Source: DTWD01 sp963662965
GTDB taxonomy: Bacteria; Acidobacteriota; Vicinamibacteria; Vicinamibacterales; UBA8438
Length of the DNA: 64,000 bases
Assembly: GCA_963662965.1 (NCBI GenBank)
Contig: OY759970.1
Span: 1,488,001-1,552,000, forward strand
Reading direction: 5' to 3'
In this document: piece by piece, positions 1 to 9,312 of the stretch
Layout: the number at the start of each line of letters is the position of its first letter
Numbering within the stretch: the first letter of the stretch is position 1
Position numbers and translations under genes: made by a program
The notes under the pieces: generated by a model
The model's input: the letters and a program-made list of their open reading frames with translations, nothing else
Told to the model about the DNA's origin: nothing
Databases searched by the model: none

Positions 1-2
1 TG

Positions 3-866
3 GCCGCCTCGCTCGCCGAGGGATTCGACGCCGGATGGTGGGGGGAGTACCAGCAAGCCGCGCGCGGGATCGGCCAAACGCTCGTGCCGGAGGTGATCGG
101 GTTTGCCGCGGTGCTCTCGAACGTGAGCACCGTCGCGGATGGCGAGCTGCCGAGCGGCGCCGTCGCTGGGCTGGCGGTCGTCTATCTCGCCGCCTGGGCG
201 TTTCTGGCTGGCGGCATCATCGACCGCCTCGCGCGCCAGCGCCGCGTCGCCAGCGCGGGGTTTTTCGCCGCATGTGGCGTCTATTTCTGGCGATTCGCGC
301 GCTTGGCCGTGCTGGTCGGCGCGGTCTACTGGCTGTTGTTCGCCGTCGTCCACCCGTGGCTCTTCGGGGATCTCTACACCGCGATGACACGTGACGCCAC
401 GGTTGAGCGCAGCGCCGCCGTCGTCCGGTTCTCGCTCTACGGCCTGTTCGGTCTCCTCCTGCTCGCCGTGACGCTCGTCTTCGACTACGCCAAGATCCGA
501 GCCGTGGTCGAGGACCGCCGGAGCATGATCGGCGCGGTTGTCGCGTCACTACGCTTCGTGCGGCGGCGTCCGGCCGCCGTCATCGGCCTCTACGTCCTCA
601 ATGTCCTGCTCTTCGCCGCGGTCCTCGTCGCGTACGCCGGTTCCGCACCGGGCGCGGGTACGACCGGCGCCGCCGTCTGGCTTGGATTCGCTGTCGGTCA
701 GGCCTACGTCGCCGCACGGCTCTTCACGAAGCTGGTGTTTTACGCCTCACAAACGGCGTATTTCCAGAGTGAGCTGGCGCACGCCAGATACGTGGCGCGC
801 CCACAACCGCAGTGGCCCGCGTCGCCGATGGCCGAAGCGATCGGTGCGCCACCACCCGAGTCGTAA
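3..866 (+). CDS. multi-spanning membrane protein, 5' end outside window
   Basis: The reading frame is open from the first bases of the window to a TAA at 864-866, so the gene starts upstream and 287 residues are visible. A GTG at 84 is probably internal because the frame continues before it without a stop. Hydrophobic stretches (for example around AVVYLAAWAFLAGG, LAVLVGAVYWLLFAVV and LYGLFGLLLLAVTLVF) indicate at least five membrane segments, with short Arg-rich loops typical of the cytoplasmic side. The tail is Pro/Ala-rich and hydrophilic. I do not recognise a family and assign no function. It is followed after 41 bases by the nadE remnant on the same strand. Confidence 0.75.
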   Translation, partial: AASLAEGFDAGWWGEYQQAARGIGQTLVPEVIGFAAVLSNVSTVADGELPSGAVAGLAVVYLAAWAFLAGGIIDRLARQRRVASAGFFAACGVYFWRFARLAVLVGAVYWLLFAVVHPWLFGDLYTAMTRDATVERSAAVVRFSLYGLFGLLLLAVTLVFDYAKIRAVVEDRRSMIGAVVASLRFVRRRPAAVIGLYVLNVLLFAAVLVAYAGSAPGAGTTGAAVWLGFAVGQAYVAARLFTKLVFYASQTAYFQSELAHARYVARPQPQWPASPMAEAIGAPPPES

Positions 867-893
867 CCGCGGCGCCAGTGTCGAGTCCTCCGA

Positions 894-899
894 TAGACT
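894..899 (+). promoter_or_regulatory. possible -10 element (TAGACT) for nadE, leaderless spacing
   Basis: TAGACT lies 8 bases before the ATG at 908. A start point 6-8 bases after the -10 would fall at or next to the ATG, so the transcript would be leaderless. There is no Shine-Dalgarno sequence between it and the ATG. No clear -35 is visible. Confidence 0.35.
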
Positions 900-907
900 G
901 TGCCTCG

Positions 908-1687
908 ATGTCGACATTGGCCGAACGCTTGGCGGCGTGGATGCGGGAGCAGGTGTCGGCGGCGGGGGCCAACGGGCTTGCCGTCGGGGGGCCTTGATTC
1001 CGCCGTCGTGGCCCGCCTGTGCCAGCTGGCGCCGCCCGGGCAGGCCGTCGATGCGATTCTGCCGTGTCATAGCGATCCACATGATGAGCAGGATGCCCGC
1101 CTAGTCGCCACCCACTTCGACCTGCCGATCGTCCATGTCGATCTCGACCGTACTTATGAGGTGCTAGTCGAGGGGCTGAAGAATGGGACGCACCGCGCGG
1201 CGCCGCCGACGGCGGCCAGCGCTGAGTTGGCGTGCGGCCGGGCTCCGATGGCCGGGCTCCGATCGCCAACCTCAAGCCACGGCTTCGGATGACGGCGCTC
1301 TACTATCTTGCCAACGCCATGACGTGCCTGGTCTCCGGAACCGGCAACCGCTGCGAAATCGAAGTCGGCTACTACACGAAGTACGGCGATGGCGTGGTCG
1401 ACCTGCTCCCGATCGGTGGATTGCTCAAGAGCCAGGTCCGAGAGCTGGCGCGTCAGCTCGAAGTGCCGGAGCCGATCGTCGAGCGCGAGCCGAGTGCGGG
1501 ACTCTGGATTGGACAACGCGATGAAGCCGCGCTCGGCTTTTCCTGTCGAGATCTCGAGTCGTATCTCGATGACGGACCGGGGGCGGTCTCTCTGGCGCTC
1601 GCGCTCAAGATTGACCGCTTGATGCGGTCGAGCGGCCACAAACGCGCCCTCCCGCCGATCCCGCCCGTCGCGGTCGAGGGACCGTGA
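908..1687 (+). pseudogene. nadE: NH3-dependent NAD+ synthase, two frameshifts
   Basis: NAD+ synthase amidates deamido-NAD with ATP. The P-loop SGGLDSAVV, the middle block LKPRLRM..LYYLAN and the motif SGTGNR.E...GYYTKYGDG.VDLLPIG are all present, and total length matches the small ammonia-dependent form (about 260 aa). They lie in three frame segments. The N-terminus (MSTLAERLAAWM) runs to about 990, the P-loop segment from about 984 to 1249, and the rest from about 1250 to the TGA at 1685-1687. The first break sits just before SGG, where a short deletion between GTCGGGG repeats would explain it. The second is an exact 14-bp tandem duplication (1236-1263). Removing one copy restores APIANLKPRL. 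As written the gene cannot make the enzyme. Confidence 0.85.
1236..1263 (+). repeat. exact 14-bp tandem duplication inside nadE
   Basis: The unit GGCCGGGCTCCGAT occurs at 1236-1249 and again at 1250-1263 without mismatch. It adds 14 bases and so shifts the frame. Deleting one unit joins the two NAD+ synthase segments exactly at a conserved block. Confidence 0.9.
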
Positions 1688-1698
1688 CGAGGGACTGC

Positions 1699-1704
1699 TA
1701 AGCT
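1699..1704 (+). promoter_or_regulatory. possible -10 element (TAAGCT) before the transporter gene
   Basis: TAAGCT lies 6 bases before the ATG at 1711 with no ribosome binding site in between, again fitting a leaderless start. Support is weak without a -35. Confidence 0.25.
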
Positions 1705-1710
1705 CATACG

Positions 1711-4700
1711 ATGTCGCTCGCCCAGCGGGTGTCGTCGCCCGTCGTCGAGGTCAGAAAGGAGGAAGCAGGCCCTCTCCTGCTGATGTTCCTCATATTCGTT
1801 CCTCGTCATGACCTCGTACAACATCGTCAAACCGCTCACCCGCGCGCAGTTCATCCAAGAACTCGGCGCCGACAACCTTCCGTGGATCTTGCTCGCTTCG
1901 GCCGTTGTCGTCGCCGTCATGATGCAGCTCTATAGCCGGGGCGTCTCGTTGCTGCCGCCGAAGTCGGTCCTGGCCACGACGCAGTTGGGCATCGCGCTGA
2001 TGCTGGTCGGATTCTGGGCGCTGTTCGGCGCCGGGGTGCCAGGGACCTCGGTGGCATTCTATCTCGTCTGGCAGATTCTCGGCCTGTTGCTCGTCAGCCA
2101 GTTCTGGCTCTTGGCCAACGAGATCTACGACGCGCGCCAGGCCAAACGGCTGTTCGGCTTCATCGGCGGCGGTGTGAGCCTCGGCGGCCTGACCGGGTCA
2201 GCGCTGCTCGCGTTCACCGTCAGCCAGTTGGCACCGGCAACCTGCTGCTCGTCAGCGCGGTGCTCCTGGTCGCCTCCGCGGGCGTCGTCACCCTCGTCAT
2301 CCGACTGTCGCACGGTCTCGACCTGTCCAGCGTCACCAGCTCGGGTGACGAGAAGAGCGTGGGCGCTCGCGAGGCGTTTCGAATACTGCGGGAATCACGG
2401 CACCTGCAGCTGATCTCGTTGATCATCGCGTTCGCCGCCATCGGCGCCGGTCTGATCGAACAGCAGCTCAACATGGCGATCGAGGAGGCGCAGGGCGACG
2501 GGGGCGCCGACCGGATGGCGGCGCTCCTCGGCCAGGTTCACGTGTACTTGTCGATCACCGGCCTCGTCATCCAGGTGTGGCTGACGAGTCGGATCCATCG
2601 GTATCTCGGCATCGGCTTCGCGATGCTCATCCTGCCGATCGGGCTCGCCTCGACCGGTGGCCTGATCCTGGCGACGGCCGTGCTCCCAGCCGCAATGGCC
2701 GGCCGCATCCTCGACACCTCCCTGCGCTACACGGTCGACAAGACAACGCGCGAGATCCTGTTTCTCCCGCTGTCGGCCGAACTGAAACGTCAGGCGAAGC
2801 AGTTTGTTGACGTCACGGTCGATCGCTTCGCGAAGGGTATCGGCGCGGCCGTGATCCTCGTCCTGATCCAGCCCTGGGGATTCGGCCTGTCGTGGCCACA
2901 GCTCAGCTGGGTCAGCCTGAGTATCGCGGTCGTGTGGGTCATCGGCGCCAGGCGCGCTCACCGCCAATACCTGGCCACGTTCCGACAATCGATTGCCCCG
3001 CAAGGGGTCGAGCCCACCGAGGTTCGACTGAACGTGGCCGACCTGGAGACCGTCGAGACGCTGGTCGAGGAACTTGCGCATCCCGACGAGCAGCGTGTGC
3101 TCTACGCGATCGACGTGCTCGAATCGCTCGACAAGCGCAGCTTGGTAACGCCGCTCCTGCTGCGTCACGAATCGCCCGAGGTGCGTATGCGTGCGCTGGG
3201 GGCGCTGGGGTCCGCCCGTAGCGACATCGCCGAGCGGTGGGGGCCGGCGATCGAGCGACTGGTCAAAGACCCGAGTGCGGAGGTGCGCGCCGCCGCGGTC
3301 GGCGCGCTCGCGAGCATCCGCAACGAAGACGCAGTGGCCATCGCGCGCGGCCTGATTGACGACACCGACCCGCGCATCGTCGCCACCGCGGCGGTCGTCC
3401 TCTCCACGAGTGACGCACTCGACGACCGGCGGACGGCCGAACGCGCCCTCTCGGCACTCGCGTCGGACATGCGAGTAGGGGCAAACAGCGTCCGGGCGCT
3501 CGAACGGACCGACTTCCTCTTCGCACCGACGCTGGTGTCGCTCTTGGGGAACCGGCGGCTCAAGAGCGGCGCGCGGGAGACGTTGGAGCGATATGGCGAA
3601 CCGGTCGTCGACGTGCTGAAGTATTTCCTCGAGGGTCCGGAGGAGGACGTCTGGGTCCGGCGTCACATTCCAGCAACGTTGGCGCGTATCCCGTGCCAGG
3701 CATCGATGGACACGCTCGGCGCGATGCTCGATACGCGCGACGGCTTCTTGCGGTTCAAAGTGGTCACCGCGATCGAGAAGCTGCGCCGGGAGCATCCGCC
3801 GCTCACCTATAAGAAGGACGCGATCGAGCGCCTGGCGCTTGCGGAGGGACGCGCGTACTTTAACCGGCTCGGACTGCATTACAACCTGTTCGTCCGCGCC
3901 AAGATGCCGAAGGACTCGGTGCTGGCGCGTGCACTCGATGAGAAGCTCGAGCGCTCCGTCGACCGGATCTACCGGCTGCTGGGGTTGCTTTACCCCTGGA
4001 AGGACGTAGCGGCCGCGCGCCAGGCGATCGAGCATGGCCATGCGCGCGCGCGTGCCGGCGCCCTCGAGTATCTCGACAACGTCCTCTCCAGCCAGCAGCG
4101 CAGCCGCTTGATCCCGGTCCTGGAGGACGCGCCGATCGAGGCAAAAGTCAGACGCGGCAACGTGATCCTCAAGACGCGGCCGCGCGACGTGGAGGAGACG
4201 CTGCTGGAGCTGATCAACGACGATGACCAGGTCGCCGCCGCCGCGGCGATCGACCTCGTCGGCATCAATCAGCTCTGGGCGCTCCGCGACGACGTCGAGC
4301 ATGTGCTCTCGCACCGAGACGTCTCGGATTGGTACGTCTTCGAAGCGGCGTCGTGGACGCTTGCGGCGCACGCGCTGACCGCCGAGGGGCGCGGCGAGCG
4401 CTGGCATGAATCGCTGCCGGCCGCCGCTCTGGTCGACCGGATGCGCGGCCTCTCGCTCTTCGCCTCGGTCGGCATCGACGAGCTGTTCCGTATCGCCGGC
4501 GCCGGGCACCAGGCCCGCCACGAAGGCGGCACCACGCTGTTCCGGGAGGGCTCGAGCCCCGAGCAGCTGCATGTGCTGCTCGACGGCGAGGCGATAGCGA
4601 CGGGACGGCGCACGGGAGCGCGTCAGCTCGCGTCGCCAGCGACGGTCGGGTTCGAAGAGGCGCTCGACGGCTGCCTCATGAGTGAGACGATCAAGACCGA

Positions 4701-5337
4701 CGGTCCGGCCGTCACCCTCTCGCTCAGCAATGACGAGCTCCGCACCTTGCTCGCCGACAACAGCGACCTCGTGCAGGGGCTGTTCCGCACCCTCGCGGCA
4801 CGCCAGGGAACGCGCAAGGGCTTCGTGCAGGGGGGCCCGCCGACCGAGCTCGAGCGCTTCGGCGACCAGTAGCTCACCGGTGTGCAGAAAGGGTTGGTCC
4901 TGCGCCGCATTCCGCTATTCGCGAAGGTCACCGGGGTCGAGATGTTGCACCTGTCTGGCATCGCACGTCAGCTCCGCCTCGACGGAGAGACGCCGTTTAC
5001 CGACGAGACCACGCCGCTCTGCGTCGCCATCGTTCTCACGGGCAAGCTCGGGCTCCAGGCAGGAGACGGGTCGCAGGTGGTCGCGCGTGCCGTCTCCGGC
5101 GACGTGGTCGGGATGTACGAGACGCTTGCCGGCGCCGACTTTCACATTGAGCAGATGCACCTCGTGGCGACCGACGCGACCACTGTGCTCCAGGTGGAGC
5201 GCGATGATCTCTTCGATCTCCTCGGCCAGCGACCCGACCTGCTGCAACAGATCTTCGCGGCGATTTTCGACCGTGGAGCCGGAGCGACCGCCCCGGCCGG
5301 GGTGTCGACCGGTGAGGAACCTGCGCAGGTGTGTTAG
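1711..5337 (+). pseudogene. nucleotide-transporter-like MFS domain + HEAT repeats + cyclic-nucleotide-binding domains, three lesions
   Basis: The intact product would be about 1,200 aa. Residues 1-430 form a multi-spanning transporter resembling the Npt/ATP-ADP translocase group of MFS (SYNIVKPLTRAQFI, FWLLANEIYDARQAKRLFG, ILFLPLSAELKRQAKQF). Then come HEAT-like repeats (RVLYAIDVLESLDK, VRMRALGALGS, VRAAAVGALASI) and two cNMP-binding-like domains near the C-terminus. Three lesions break it. One extra base near 1792 splits LLLMFL from YSFLVMTSYN. One base is missing near 2231, inside SQL-GTGNLLLVSAV. An in-frame TAG at 4870-4872 separates the two cNMP domains. An alternative is that the last piece (GTG at 4882) is a separate gene, but it has no ribosome binding site. 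The likely role was membrane transport of nucleotides or a sensor built on that fold. Confidence 0.8.
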
Positions 5338-5430
5338 AAGAGGTAACGTAGGAGCAACGCAGTCAGGCGGGATGCCCCGCCCGCGGAGTGGTACTGATTC
5401 AGCGGTTACAGGCCACTAGGAGATACGACC

Positions 5431-6177
5431 ATGATTCCCAGCTCTACCGCTCGGCTCGCGGGGGGGGTGACGATTCTCGCGTGCGCGCTCGTCGGCTCGG
5501 TCCCGATGCCCGCGGCGCAGACCGGCGACCAACTCCAACGGGCGGTCGAAGAGGCACTCCGCGAGGACCGGGCGCTCACGCGGCTCGACGTCTCGGTCGA
5601 GGGCAACCAAGTCACAGTGGCGGGGGAGGTCCGCACGTTCTGGGAGAAGAACGAAGCGCTACGGCGGACATTTAGCGTGGACGGCGTCGACACGGTCGTC
5701 AGCGAGATCGAGGTCCCGCTCGCCGACAGCCAGGACCAGCTCGCGGAAGACGTGGTCAAGGCGATTCAGGGGTACGCGCACTACCGGATCTGGGACCACA
5801 TCGAAGGCGGACTCAACGACGGCGTCGTCACCCTGAGCGGGCTGGTCACGCCGGAACGGGACAAGGCCGGCGAGCTCTTCGAGCGTGTCGCGAAAGTCCT
5901 CGGTGTGCAGGACGTGCAGATGAATATCGAGGTGCTCCCGGCGAGCTCGCAGGATGACCGGCTCCGAAGCACCATCTCTCGTCGGCTGTTCGCGAGCGAG
6001 CACTTCGATCGGTTCCGCTCCGGAATCAACACGCCGTTCCACATCACCGTTCACAACGGCGTCGTGACGCTGGTCGGCTACGTGCAGAGCGAGATTGAAC
6101 GGATCGAAATGGAACGGATCGTCGGGCAGACGCCGGGCGTCTTGCGCGTCGAGAATCAGCTGCAGACCATTCGGTAG
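5431..6177 (+). CDS. secreted triple-BON-domain protein
   Basis: The product has 248 aa with a signal peptide of about 31 residues (AGGVTILACALVGS..PAAQ). Three BON domains follow, roughly at residues 35-95, 100-170 and 175-245. Each has the BON pattern of an alpha-beta unit ending in a Gly and Val-rich strand (VEGNQVTVAGEV, LNDGVVTLSGLV, VHNGVVTLVGYV) followed by a helix and a V..VEN/I-type strand. BON domains bind phospholipid or outer-membrane surfaces in OsmY and related proteins, so an envelope-stress or envelope-maintenance role is likely. The start ATG has GGAG upstream (ctaGGAGatacgacc). A second protein of the same architecture lies at 56946-57710 on the other strand. The gene is intact and ends in TAG at a hairpin repeat. 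Confidence 0.85.
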   Translation: MIPSSTARLAGGVTILACALVGSVPMPAAQTGDQLQRAVEEALREDRALTRLDVSVEGNQVTVAGEVRTFWEKNEALRRTFSVDGVDTVVSEIEVPLADSQDQLAEDVVKAIQGYAHYRIWDHIEGGLNDGVVTLSGLVTPERDKAGELFERVAKVLGVQDVQMNIEVLPASSQDDRLRSTISRRLFASEHFDRFRSGINTPFHITVHNGVVTLVGYVQSEIERIEMERIVGQTPGVLRVENQLQTIR

Positions 6178-6307
6178 TCGGGCCGTCAGGCCCCGTCTGA
6201 AGATGTCCCAGGGCGCGCACGGCGCGCCCCCGCGGGAACGGAGCGGGGCAATGCCCCGCCCCCCCGCGAGTGCCCGCGACTGGGTTCGGGGCAGTCAGCC
6301 CCGTCTA
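6178..6307. repeat. hairpin repeat between convergent genes, likely bidirectional terminator
   Basis: Two hairpins flank a GC-rich palindromic stretch. The first (CGGGCCGTCAGGCCCCG) starts right after the BON stop codon. The second (CGGGGCAGTCAGCCCCG, 6286-6302) abuts the stop codon of the leftward gene ending at 6305. The 6208-6307 copy is the best example of a repeat of about 100 bp that recurs at 17886-17979, 27436-27528 and, shortened, at 31669-31738. There is no T-run, so termination is an inference from position. Confidence 0.7.
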
Positions 6308-8023
6308 ATTACGACCCCCGACACCCATCCCGAGCGACGGCGGATCGGTCTCTCGGTCGATGCCGACCACCTCGAACGCCCCCTCCGCCGGATGCAAGTA
6401 GACCGAGACTCGGCGGTTCCAGCGCGGGTAGTCATCGTACAGGGTACGGATTTCCGCCAGAAGGAAGCGACCGTCGTTCCTGGTGACGCCACGTGCCTCG
6501 GGCAGCGAGATCACCGCCTCGGTCAGCTCGCGAGGCGGCCCCAGCGCCTCCGCTTGATCGGTCGCATTGTCGTACACCGACCACTGGACCTGGTAGCGCG
6601 ACCCCGGCTCCGCGAAGCCGTACCGTTCGGAGAGGTTGGCAAACGCCAGACCGGCCGGCGTCAGCTCGAAGTCGTCGATGGGATTCATGCGATTCAGGTA
6701 ATAGCGCGCGGACTTCTTCTGGCGCTCGATGAGAACCGTGAGAAAGTACTCGTGCTCCGCCGGGTTGGTGAACTGCCCCGTTTCGACAATGGCGCGCAGC
6801 TCCGGTTCGGTGAATCGCACGATGATCTTCGCCGCCCAGAACGCGTCCCGCTCGGTCATCCGAACAAACGCCGGGTTCGGATAGTCGTTGCGCCATTCCT
6901 CGGGCTCGTAGAACTCCGACTCCCATCGGCCGACGGAGTCAAACTCCGGGAAGTTGGGCCAGTCCACCTTGCGATACTTCGGTGTGTGTAGGCCGAAGCT
7001 CCGCATGTTCCGCGTCACCTGAGCGAGGTCGAGCCAGTAGTGAAAGCTGAGGTTCGGGAGCTGCAGGTCCACACTCCCGCTGCCGAACGTCGATCCGAAG
7101 TCGAGCAGGTAATGCCGGATGAATCGACGGCCGTCGACCTCGACGTAGCTGTCCTGGGTGTTTTGCGCACGCGTATCGTCGTGGTTCGACCAGGCCGCGA
7201 ACAAGCGTAGTCCCCGTAGCTCTCGTCTGTTCTCGTGCAGCACGACGTCGTTCGGATCGTCGGACCGGGTGCCGTAATAGCGGAACGGTCCCAGCGGACG
7301 CCCCTTGAGATACCTGCTCGCGGTCACCCGAACCCGCCCGTCGGCGAGTCGTGGCACCCGCCGCATGCGACGGCGCAGCCACGACCGCGTCAAGGGCTCC
7401 TCATCCCCAAACTCGTCCTCGAGAACGGTGCCCGGCTCGATGACCAATCCGTCTTCGGGATCGACCGCCACGATGTAGTTCTCCGGCGTGTAGTACCCCA
7501 ACGCGTAGAAGAGCTTCGTCCCGATGACCTCGGCCGCGCTGCTCAGCTGGGGAATGCCCGTCGGGTCGAACTTGATGACGTAACGGTCGCCCCGCCCATC
7601 GATGATCTGGAATCCGGGGGTCAGGCCACCGGTCTTGGTGCGGAAGACGCGCCCCGGCACCAACATATCGGGACCGGTCCCGGTGTCGGGGCCCTGCCGC
7701 AGCTCGTCGAGACTCATCCGGCGCCGAGCGTGTCGATTCGTGAACCAGGAGCTGTTCGGCACCTCATCGAGGGTGTTGACGTTCTGCGCCTCGGTCAGGT
7801 CCGGCGACCCCAAATCGGCGGCGATATGGCCGAAGCGGTCGAACATGTCGCTCAGCTCGATCTCGGCCGGCTCGTCGGCGACGTGTAGTATGTCCTCGTC
7901 GTGGAGAAGCGGATCGTCCGGGTAGAATCTGGGCTATTGCGCGGTCAGGGCCACCACGAGAGGTGCCGCCAGCGCCGCGGCGAGAGCGACACGACGAACA
8001 ACCCCGGGTCTCTGCGTCGTCAT
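6305..8023 (-). pseudogene. secreted protein with kinase-like motifs, one internal TAG
   Basis: From ATG at 8023 the frame encodes a signal peptide (MTTQRPGVVRRVALAAALAA..ALTAQ), then TAG at 7934-7936, then a 540-residue mature region in the same frame. The open part after the stop begins at 7846 at the latest. Motifs recall HipA, CotH or FAM20-type atypical kinases: a Lys in a strand (DRYVIKFDP), a possible catalytic loop (WSNHDDTRAQNT) and a DFG-like metal site (HYLLDFGSTFG). This resemblance is by eye only and the family is unassigned. The TAG replaces one codon between signal peptide and mature protein, so this is a recent single lesion. It lies just downstream of the D15-type barrel gene and probably shares its transcript. 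The stop codon at 6305 touches a repeat hairpin. Confidence 0.6.
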
Positions 8024-8039
8024 AAGCGCGTTCCTAAAA

Positions 8040-9305
8040 TTAGAAGCTCTGTCCCGAGCCGATGTGCAGAATGAAGCCCTCATTGCTCTTGGCAAAGTCG
8101 AATCGCATCACCATGCCGATCGGGTCGTGCCCGCGGATACCGAAGCCGTATCCCGACTTCAACCCGTCGAAGCTCATGCCACTCGTGTCCGCGAACACCT
8201 TGCCGGCGTCATGAAAGAAGGCGAAATCGACGTAGGTCCACACCTCCCAGCGATACTCCAGGTTGAACAGCAGATTCCGCGTGTCCTGGAACCGGTACTC
8301 CTTGAACCCGCGTATGGTGTTGGCGCCGCCGAGCGTTTCCATCATGTAGAAGGGGACGGTCCCGCCGTTCTCATCAATCGAGTGCGACGTCCTGGCGCGC
8401 AGGACCAGAATCCGATTGCGATATCCCACCGGGATATGGACCTTCACGTCGGCGACCGTCCGCGTAACATCGAAGGCGTCGGAGGTCGTGTCGTCGTAGC
8501 GGTGGGCCGCGAGCTCGAACGTTACTCCGACCGACGGGATCACGCTCTCCTCACGCAGGTGAAAGGCCACCTGCCCGCCGGTGACCACGAAGTCGGCTTT
8601 CGTCGAAAAGCCGGGCGTCGCGACCGGGTCGAACCGATCCTCGAGACTCACGCCACTTGCGCCGGGACCCGCTTCGGCCGTCAGCCACTGGATCCCGCCG
8701 TCGAAGTCGGCGAAGCGGCCTGCCTAGGCGCGGAACCCGAGGTCGACGTAGCGGTCCTCGAGGCCGTAGGTCGTCCGATCGCCGCGACTGGAGTCACCAC
8801 CGAGACCAAAGTAGCGCAGCGCCGTGTAATCCCGGTATCCGGCGGTGAGAAACCCTTCGACCGGACTGAGATTGTTGACGCGCGTGAGCATGATGAGTCC
8901 CGCGTCGTATTCGGAGAAGCCGCGGGTGGAGTACCGGGCGTTCGCCGTCCCTTGCAAGAGATCGTTGTTGTACCCGGCGATGTAGCCGCCTCCTTCAACG
9001 AACCCCGACCCCGACGGCATCCCGCCGATGACGGGGCGGAAGCCGCGAACGCCCTTGGCGAAGAGCCGTCGCGGGAGCCGCCACGTCTCGAGGAACCGGA
9101 CCCGCTCCTCCGCCGGCGAGACGACGTGGGGCACGAGCTCATCCTGCTTCGCTTCCTGCTGGCGTCGACGGATTCCTTGTCGGGTGCGAGCCGGCTCGTC
9201 ATCGTCTGCCGTTTGCGCGGTCGCATACGCCGGCCACATACCAGTGCCGAGGCCGAGACCGCACACCGTCAGACGCGCGATGATCGACAGCAGGAGTCGA
9301 GTCAT
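8040..9305 (-). pseudogene. BamA/TamA-like (D15) outer-membrane barrel protein, one internal TAG
   Basis: The frame from ATG at 9305 gives a signal peptide (LLLSIIARLTVCGLGLG..AYATAQ) and a barrel rich in alternating aromatic and polar strands (YFGLGGDSSRGDRTTYGLEDRYV). The C-terminal part (MMETLGGANTIRGF, DFAFFHDAGKVF, GYGFGIRGHDPIGMVMRFDFAKS, ending in F) is typical of the D15 surface-antigen domain, and a terminal Phe is the normal BAM signal. A TAG at 8724-8726 interrupts the frame about halfway, with both sides in the same phase. Proteins of this type lack POTRA domains and sit in the outer membrane with unknown cargo. The next gene downstream is the kinase-like secreted protein. Confidence 0.75.
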
Positions 9306-9312
9306 GAGCCGC

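Noticed and set aside
2395..4572. A 725-codon open frame on the minus strand
   Set aside because: It is the shadow of the GC-rich HEAT/cNMP coding region on the plus strand. It is Arg/Gly/Asp-rich without domains.
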